Below are positions 1 through 64,000 of a stretch of DNA of 64,000 nt, piece after piece. The DNA comes from Amorphochlora amoebiformis (lineage: Eukaryota > Cercozoa > Chlorarachniophyceae), in assembly GCA_054601695.1 (NCBI GenBank), contig BAAHQB010000031.1:930001-994000 (forward strand), given 5' to 3'. Below the pieces are notes generated by a model, which searched no databases, was not told where the DNA came from, and saw only the letters and a program-made list of their open reading frames with translations. The translations under genes were made by a program, and so were the position numbers. The stretch's first letter is position 1. Each line of letters starts with the position of its first letter.

Positions 1-90
1 ATATATATGTATATGTATATGTACATACATATATGTATGTATATATATATATATGATGTATATATATATAAATATATATACACATATGTA

Positions 91-11060
<10,970 letters not shown>

Positions 11061-11771
11061 TTAAACCCCGCGTACCTCGTCAATCTGTCGTGCTTCAATC
11101 GCCTGGTTATAAAATAAGGGTCAAGCATTTCACTCACAAAAGTATCCCAAAATAAACACTTCTCGTCAATTAATCCAAAATCCCATCACTCACATTCTTC
11201 AAGAACTGGTACTCTGTACCGTTGAGTTTTGTGACATTGGAGCCGTGCGATTGGTAGTGCTCTTGATTCTTCATGCTCCATTGTAAGAGCCCTGAGAACC
11301 AGTTACAAAACATACTACAGTCAGAATAAATTTAGGCATCTTCATCTCCACCACCACAATTCTTCCACATGACTGATACTTTTCATACTTTTATCAGTTT
11401 TTATCTGTCTAGGTTTGGACTGCGCAAGAAGTTCCCCCCGGTCACTTCAATACCCCTACACCTTAAATTGCGGTTATCTTTTGAGATCAACACCTTGCCA
11501 GCTAGGTGCAACGGCTGTGGATCCTCCACGGATCCTCCACCACCTTCTCCATCCCTCTAGGTCGTTAAACCTTCGAATAGGTTTCGGAGGCAAACGAATC
11601 AGCCCCCTTGGCGTCGAGGTATCATACGCGAGCTTAATGCCGGCGATCCCAAACATCTGAAACACGATTCGGATCGCTGTTATATTTAAATGCACATGAT
11701 TCCTGGAATAGGATGGGTATGGAACTCACCAAAAGGATGTGAAAGGGCCGCCATCTGCCAAGGTTAACCAT
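11061..11771 (-). CDS. Small protein of unknown function (114 aa, 4 exons)
   Basis: Exons 11730-11771, 11494-11656, 11194-11291 and 11061-11102 join in phase through GT-AG introns to 345 coding bases (114 residues plus TAA). The start ATG is at 11771, and ligase translation starts 117 bp away on the other strand. The N-terminus is a basic then hydrophobic stretch (RWRPFHILLMFGIAGIKLAY) that could be a membrane anchor or an organelle presequence. A Pro/Arg-rich segment follows, then a polar C-terminal half (QWSMKNQEHYQSHGSNVTKL). I recognise no family. The donor of exon 2 (after CAAG at 11494) is the least certain boundary, because an alternative donor slightly upstream also keeps phase. Introns lack long TA tracts, unlike the flanking genes. 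Confidence 0.6.
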
Positions 11772-11887
11772 TTTCCCATCAATGGGTTCCGTGGATTCCG
11801 CGATTATTTTGTCTGCAGCGTGACAAGTAAGCGTGACAATAGCCACGTGTGGAGGGAAGGTGTTCAAGCGCGGGGGCTTCGGAACAG
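11772..11887. promoter_or_regulatory. Divergent promoter between the small gene and DNA ligase I, with a CACGTG box
   Basis: Only 116 bp separate the two start codons. A CACGTG palindrome sits at 11844-11849, 38 bp before the ligase ATG, inside the near-symmetrical CCACGTGTGG. CACGTG is the core of plant G-box and E-box sites bound by bZIP and bHLH factors; whether that applies here is inference. Confidence 0.55.
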
Positions 11888-12892
11888 ATGCCGAAAAAAG
11901 GTGTAAACAACCATCACCAATGGCGGGACAGAGCGTTGACATACATTATCTTAGGTTTGAAGAGACTGAGGAAAGTCAAAGATACGGAAGAGATAGGTTT
12001 TTCAGAGAGTGCGCGATTCAGCTGTGCCCCACGAGTCTCTGAGAGTGTTGCAACAGATATCAATCCTGACGACACTATCCTTACCAACGCTGTTCCATCT
12101 AAAGCAAGAATCCCGAAGCCAGTTAAGAAGCGCTACAAGTACACGAGGTCTATATCATCGTTCTTCAGGTATACAGCGTGTGCAAGGGTGGCAAATTTAC
12201 TTTACTTACAAGAATACCTCAGGCCCAGGAACGAGCCTGAGCAGAAGAAGAACTTAGATCCCATGGACGACCTTTCAAAGGAGAATCAAGCTGCGTCTGC
12301 GAACGACGATTCAGTGCCCTTAAGCGCCAGCAATTCGGAAAAACCCGAGGGCTCTGTCACAGGTGTTACACCAATATCTGATCAAACTACAACTAACTCA
12401 AAAATGTTCAGCTAAAGCCGCTGCAGAGAAAGACGACATTATCGAGGAGAACAGTGACAATGGGACATTGTCCATGGAAGAGGAGGAGAAAAAGTTGGAG
12501 GCTAAGCTTTACGATGTAAAAATATTCCCCATATACATAACATACGAAGATTGCCTGTTCTTACTCCCATGCGCATATTATGGCCAGTATGCATGATCTC
12601 CCGGTGGTGTATGATCTCCAAGAAACACCCAATGTACACATAAAAGGATTATGAGAAAGAGGGCGAAGAGGATAGTAAAGACGAGGACGAGGAAGAGGAT
12701 GGGGACGAGGAGGAGGATGAGGACGAGGAGGAGGAAGGCAAGGAGGAAGTTGAGTCCAAAAAGACCACATCCAGAAAGGCTTCGTCCGATTCCAAGAAAG
12801 AAGAGTCTACACTAAGTGAGTTCCACAAGCCTTACGTATACACCCATATATATATGTGTGCGTATATATATATATGTATATATATACATATG

Positions 12893-12963
<71 letters not shown>

Positions 12964-13007
12964 TATACACATATATATATATATATATAATATATATATA
13001 TATATAT

Positions 13008-13060
<53 letters not shown>

Positions 13061-13101
13061 CTTTATATATTCGCATACATATATCTATACGTATATATAC
13101 A

Positions 13102-13185
<84 letters not shown>

Positions 13186-13210
13186 TATAAGTATATACAT
13201 ATACATATTT

Positions 13211-13253
<43 letters not shown>

Positions 13254-13255
13254 GT

Positions 13256-13300
<45 letters not shown>

Positions 13301-15140
13301 TACACCGCAATGTTTCTGGTTCACATAACTTCCGATACTCATGCCTCACAGATTGATTTTTACGCTTCTGCACATCTGACAACTAGATTTTGCTCTCAGA
13401 TTATCACCCAGTGAAGAGCGCCGGTTGGAAGAAAGGAGCTAAGATCCCCTACTCCGTTCTGGCGAAAGTTTTTGAGAAGGTGGAGAGTACCAGCAAGAGG
13501 CTCGCCAAGACTCGTTTTGTCGCCAATCTCCTGAGATCCGTCATAGTCATGAATCCAGAAGATCTCACCACCATATTCTATCTCTGCTGTAACAAGCTCG
13601 CCCCTCAATATCACGGTATCGAGCTCGGTATCGGGAACGCCGTACTCTTCAAGGCTCTTTCGGAGGCGACAGGCACCAACATAAAGCTGCTCAAAAAGGA
13701 GCTGGGAGAAATCGGAGACCTTGGCATCATCGCCCAGAATCGTCGGAACAAGCAGCGCACAATGTTCCCTTTGCCTCCCCTGAGTGCAGTGGGAGTATTT
13801 AAAAATTTGGTCAAGATTGCCAAGACTACCGGAAAGAACAGTGGGCAGGTGAAGAAAGATCTCATCAAGAAAATGCTGGTCGCATGCAAGGACTCAGAAG
13901 CTCGATTTATCGTCCGCTCCCTCCAAGGAAACCTAAGGATCGGTCTCGCTGCCCAGACAGTGCAAACAGCCTTGTCACAGGCGGTCGTGTACACACCACC
14001 GGGAGGCAAAACTATGGATGCCACCGAAGATATGACTCCAGACGAGATTGAAGAGGCGCTTAAGCGAGTGGACAAGATCATCAAGCAAGCCTTTATCGAG
14101 GTCCCCAACAACGGACACGTAATCTCTGCTCTTCTCAAGCACGGTATTAGCAAGCTCTCCCAGCACTGCCAACTCACTCCCGGAATTCCCATCAAGGCGA
14201 TGCTGGGCAAGGCCGCAAATTCGATCGCCGAGGTACTCGAGAAGTTCGCTGGGATTCTGTTCACCATCGAGTTCAAGTACGACGGGGAGAGAGCCCAAAT
14301 CCACCTCCTTCCCGACGGAACTATCAAGATTTTCTCCCGAAACTCTGAGGATAACACGGGCAAGTATCCGGACCTAATAGCGAGCCTCCCTGAGAGCTTC
14401 GACCAGGACGTCAAGTCCTTCATTATCGACTGTGAGGTGGTCGCTTGGGATGCGAATCAGAAGAAGATTCTTCCATTCCAGACTCTAAGCACCCGCAAGC
14501 GCAAGGGAGTCTCGAGTGAAAATATTAGTGTCCAAGTCGTCTTGTTCGCCTTCGACTGTATATACTTCAACGGGGTCTCGCTTATCAATAAGGAATTCAT
14601 TGAGCGTAGGGATATCCTGCGAGAAAACTTCAAAGAAGTGGAGGGAAAGTTCTTCTTCGCAACTGGCAAGGACGCCAAGGAAGTCGAAGAAATAAAAGAT
14701 TTTCTGAAGCTCTCGGTAGATTCGAGCTGTGAAGGGCTTATGGTCAAGGCGCTCGACATGGATGCTAAATATGTTCCCGACAAGCGCAACTGGATCAAAA
14801 TTAAGAAAGACTATCTGCAGGGAATGAGTGATTCGCTCGACCTAGTGCCCATTGGGGCTTTTAAGGGCCAAGGGAAGCGAGCAGGTCTATACGGTTGCTT
14901 CCTCCTGGCGTGTTACGATCCAGACACAGAGGAGTTCCAAAGTATCTGCAAGATCGGGACTGGGTTCTCAGAGGAGGATCTCAAACAGCACACCGCCTTT
15001 TTCAAGGAGAAGCTTCTTGAGGGACCGAAGTCGTACTATAGATTTCCTGACAACATGAAGTGTGACGTATGGTTTGAAGCTTGTCAGGTATATGTAAAAA
15101 TGTTACATGTATATACGCATATTCCATATCTACATGCATT

Positions 15141-15173
<33 letters not shown>

Positions 15174-15185
15174 TATATATATATA

Positions 15186-15276
<91 letters not shown>

Positions 15277-15315
15277 CATACACACTTTAAATATGTTTAT
15301 ATATATGTATATATA

Positions 15316-15365
<50 letters not shown>

Positions 15366-15416
15366 CGATGGATATATATATGTATATGCACATATCAATA
15401 TATATGTAAACATAAT

Positions 15417-15469
<53 letters not shown>

Positions 15470-15572
15470 ATATATGTGTGTATATAGAATAATTATAAAA
15501 TACATGTAAATATAATATGTATATACATATATATATATATTTATATATATATATATATAAACATACATATAT

Positions 15573-15604
<32 letters not shown>

Positions 15605-15711
15605 ATGTGTGTTTGTGTGTTGTATATGTATGCATGCATGTACAAAAACACACACACACATATATATATATACATATGTGTGTATATATATTTACATATA
15701 TACATATGTAC

Positions 15712-15757
<46 letters not shown>

Positions 15758-15789
15758 ATGAGACAATGTACGCGCATATACATACATAC

Positions 15790-15834
<45 letters not shown>

Positions 15835-15859
15835 CATATATATAGAAACATATGTATAC

Positions 15860-15907
<48 letters not shown>

Positions 15908-16010
15908 TTATTTATTTATTATATAAATAAATTCTTGATACATACTTTTTTACACACACTAAATATATGCATGTACATATATACATATATATATATATAT
16001 ATATAATATA

Positions 16011-16096
<86 letters not shown>

Positions 16097-16358
16097 CAAA
16101 TACACATACATATTCATATCGAAACACACTATCGCGTGTATCTCAACCTCTTCTCACATGTAGGTGTGGGAAATTCGTGCGGCGGATTTGTCGATATCAC
16201 CGGTACACAAGGCCGCAATTGGCAAGGCTCATGCTTCCAAGGGAATTGGTTTGCGCTTCCCTCGTTTCCTGAGGGTTCGTGACGATAAAGACCCCGAGAG
16301 TTCTACAAACTCCGAGCAAGTACTAGATATGTACCATTCTCAAAGCGTGCGAGCATAA
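11888..16358 (+). CDS. LIG1: DNA ligase I, ATP-dependent (7 exons)
   Basis: Exons 11888-11900, 11955-12168, 12223-12362, 12412-12515, 12647-12815, 13400-15087 and 16164-16358 join in phase to 840 residues. The enzyme seals nicks in Okazaki fragments and in excision repair, using ATP through a lysyl-AMP intermediate. The nucleotidyltransferase motif KYDGER carries the active-site Lys at about residue 506. Other ligase motifs follow: [25 protein letters not shown], and the OB-fold motif [12 protein letters not shown]. The DNA-binding domain opens with [13 protein letters not shown]. The N-terminal region is unstructured, with a PIP-like box (SISSFF, lacking the usual Gln) and a long Asp/Glu tract, as in other ligase I tails. 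The ATG at 11888 is the first in frame after an upstream stop; the first 54-nt intron is optional because it keeps frame. Introns 1-4 are 49-131 nt, while introns 5 and 6 are swollen by (TA)n to 584 and 1076 nt. Confidence 0.96.
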
Positions 16359-60033
<43,675 letters not shown>

Positions 60034-60376
60034 TTAGGGTAAGCTGGAGCTATGTAGTGGGGATTAGATTGGACATGGATTAAATTTGTGGGGATTAGAT
60101 TGGACATGGATTAAATTTGTGGGGATTAGATTGTACATGGATTAAATTTGCTGATAAGGTTAGGGCTTTAGTAGGATTTGTATAACGGTTTCTCCAGGGC
60201 CTTGGTTATGAGAATTTAGGTTGGGCTTTATGAATGGGACAGCGCTTCGGTTAGCTGATGAGGCAAGGATTAGGGTTTCTCACACCTTCAGGATGATCAC
60301 ATTAGGTGGCTCGGGCATGGTCGGAGGTTCTGCGCGGGAAACTGGAACTTTAAGGGCTAAGGTCATGTTACATATT

Positions 60377-60422
<46 letters not shown>

Positions 60423-60430
60423 TGATTACA

Positions 60431-60495
<65 letters not shown>

Positions 60496-60598
60496 ATGTA
60501 TATTTTATATAAATATATATATACGCACATATACACATATATATATATGTAAATATATTATATAATACTTCTATACAGGTATACACACATATCTAATG

Positions 60599-60646
<48 letters not shown>

Positions 60647-61347
60647 TTATATATATATATGTGTGTATATATATGCATATATAGTACGAGAACAAGTTAA
60701 TCTAGTTAATGCGTATAGGTATTTAATAGCGAGACAGGGCAATTCGAGTGGACTGAGTTCAGCGTCGATGAATAGTACATGGGCGCGCGCATAGAATAAT
60801 TTAGGATGTGTCTTAGAATTTAATTTACTATCATCATGTCTAGTGTATATCTACTACTACTAGGCTAGTCTAGTACTAGTAGTAGTACTATGCTTCTGGT
60901 CAGACTGGTAATTTTATCTAGTTTATTACGATTTACTAGAGTTTTGTCTCCCGCTACCATCATGTGATATTATATATGATATACCAGAGATACTAGACGT
61001 TAGATATATCTAGATGTATGAAAATATATCTAGATATATAGAGACTAGATACAATATATATATACATGTTATCTAGTCGCATGATGTGTATAGTATGCTC
61101 TAGATGCTGCTGAAAATTAATTAGAATTGGACGTATCTAGATTACACATTTATTGCACCACATTTGAATACTGGGACTAGCGCGTATGTCTAGTGTGTAG
61201 GCAGTCCCAGTGAAAGATATAAAGGACCCTCGGTAGTAGTCCTGTTCCCAAGGCTAAAATAGATCCAGAGACTCGTATTCTATTTTACTCATAGGTCACC
61301 AGTTTTACCGCCAACCTGACAAAAAATATATATATTTCTATGTCTTA
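60034..61347. other. Convergent spacer between the PPR gene and CURT1
   Basis: The first 300 bp hold the 31-bp tandem repeat and TTAGGG-like text (GATTAGGGTAAGC right after the PPR stop). (TA)n lies at 60370-60680. From about 60830 to 61230 there is unique DNA rich in CTAG (for example CTAGTCTAGTACTAGTAG). GGTCACCAGTTT recurs near 61295, as it does 3' of LIG1. No coding exon was seen. Confidence 0.6.
60060..60151 (+). repeat. 31-bp tandem repeat, three copies
   Basis: GGGATTAGATTGGACATGGA plus TTAAATTTGTG repeats at 60060, 60091 and 60122, with a single change in the third copy. It lies just after the PPR gene stop, probably in the 3' UTR. Confidence 0.9.
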
Positions 61348-62286
61348 CTACATGAGTACATGTATGAGATCGTAGCTATTTAAGTAAATATTGTCTCCGA
61401 CCTTCTCGATCAGAACCTCGACATCCTTGACAAGCTCCTTGCGGGACTCTTCGAAGAGAAGGTATCTGATAGATTCGTTTTAGAGATTTTGGCGGTTGCC
61501 ATTGCTTTCCATCAGATGAGACTGCGTGACTTACTTGTATGCAAACCATAGAGAATAACAGGTTCCCACTACTTCAGTAAAGTAGGGAAGGAAGGGGAGG
61601 TTGTCGATCGTGGTGACAACAGCGTTGGCAGCGACAAGAGCAACCTGGAAGCAGTAAGCGTTCCTCACTCAGGTATTCAACCACTTGAGACGAATAGATC
61701 AGGGAGTTACCAGTGCTCCACCAGCATAAACTGCAACCTGGCTCTTATTCTCGATCTTATCCCACTTCTGTTCAGTTAGTTCAAAAAGATATGAGTCAAC
61801 ATACGAGCCCAGAAAACGTAAGACGTGACTGACCGCGGAGAGGTCATCAACAATCTTGTCAGCGTCGATGGTGCTCTTTTCAGCACGAACGGCAGTCGAT
61901 GGGCGGAGAATTACGAGACCGTTGTTGCATACGCTGACCTAGGGAGAAGTTTTGTGATCAGAAAATATTTGAGGATTCTAGTCTCCGTCACCTTTCCGTT
62001 GCCCGTGCACTGTCCGGCGGGGAGAGCCAGCCGACCGGAAAGATCAGCGGGAGTCTTGCCCAGCGCTCTGCTGGTGAAAGTACGCTGGACGCTCGGGCAC
62101 TGTGCCTGAATTACCAGATTAATCTGTTGCCCGACTTCGGAAGTCGAATATCAGCCAAACCTGGATGCCTCGGACACGAGCGAAAGGGGCCTTTAGCGCA
62201 GGCTGATGCTGGCCAGCATTGGTGCTCAGCCAGAAGATGCCTGCGACGGCAGCAACAGAGAAGATGGCGACATACACAGTCTTCAT
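61348..62286 (-). CDS. CURT1: CURT1/CAAD-domain thylakoid curvature protein (6 exons)
   Basis: Exons 62161-62286, 61992-62105, 61834-61938, 61711-61767, 61535-61644 and 61348-61465 join in phase to 209 residues. CURT1 proteins oligomerise in thylakoid margins and bend the membrane. The CAAD domain runs from about residue 95: an acidic helix (STIDADKIVDDLSA), DKIENKSQVAVYAGGAL into TM1 (about 126-146), a DNLPFLP turn, TM2 (about 153-174), then the hallmark amphipathic C-terminal helix YLLFEESRKELVKDVE. The N-terminus (MKTVYVAIFSVAAVAGIFWL) is a hydrophobic signal-like segment followed by APFARVRG, which suggests bipartite targeting to a complex plastid. The last 15 residues (IYLNSYDLIHVLM-stop) are not typical and the true end could differ. 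Introns are 53-69 nt with no TA tracts. Confidence 0.9.
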
Positions 62287-62381
62287 TGCTTTAGGACGTC
62301 GATGGGCGCCACGGGTGTCCTCTTGGAATCTCTTTTGTTTGAAGACTACACGTGCCAGAATTACTTCTAAAAATTCGGCAA
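62287..62381. promoter_or_regulatory. Divergent promoter between CURT1 and the chalcone-isomerase-fold gene, with a CACGTG box
   Basis: Start codons are 95 bp apart. CACGTG lies at 62349-62354, 27 bp before the plus-strand ATG and 62 bp from the CURT1 ATG. No TATA-like box is obvious. Confidence 0.55.
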
Positions 62382-63800
<1,419 letters not shown>

Positions 63801-63855
63801 GTATATTTATACATTACATAGTATCTTTATTCATATGTATACTTTTTAATTATTC

Positions 63856-63911
<56 letters not shown>

Positions 63912-63930
63912 TATATATGACCTAACATAA

Positions 63931-63969
<39 letters not shown>

Positions 63970-64000
63970 TATAATACATACATGTACATTTGTATAGTAT

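Overview
This window is nuclear DNA of an intron-rich alga. A CURT1 thylakoid-curvature gene shows the organism is photosynthetic. Its product begins with a hydrophobic signal-like segment followed by a Phe- and Arg-containing stretch, which would suit a complex (secondary) plastid; this is an inference and the species cannot be named. All supported introns are GT-AG. TTAGGG/CCCTAA-type telomere-like arrays lie inside the window. By eye most of the DNA is (TA)n microsatellite, nearly all of it in introns, and the many Tyr/Ile open frames are artefacts of it.

Layout: (1) 91-10340, minus: about 14 small exons of an armadillo protein resembling Fes1/HspBP1/SIL1 Hsp70 nucleotide-exchange factors. 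(2) 11061-11771, minus: a 114-residue protein of unknown function. (3) 11888-16358, plus: DNA ligase I, 840 residues in 7 exons, sharing a 116-bp divergent promoter with gene 2. (4) 17345-60033, plus: one very large gene of about 46 short exons (about 3.0 kb coding in 42.7 kb) for a pentatricopeptide-repeat (PPR) protein with an Arg-rich N-terminus and an acidic C-terminus. (5) 61348-62286, minus: CURT1, 209 residues in 6 exons with short introns. (6) 62382 to beyond the window end, plus: a chalcone-isomerase-fold protein, sharing a 95-bp divergent promoter with CURT1. Exons were joined by hand. Reading phases agree at every junction except two places in the PPR gene, where a small exon is probably missing.

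Unexpected structure: five copies of a tRNA-derived SINE-like family set in (TA)n tracts; partial copies (echoes) of exon edges with their splice sites inside the adjoining introns; telomere-like arrays starting exactly at 5' splice sites; a 7-nt microexon; and a CACGTG box 27-38 bp upstream of the start codon of all three plus-strand genes. Introns of the unexpanded type are about 50-70 nt, so the giant introns look like ordinary ones inflated by TA-tract growth, local duplication and SINE insertion.
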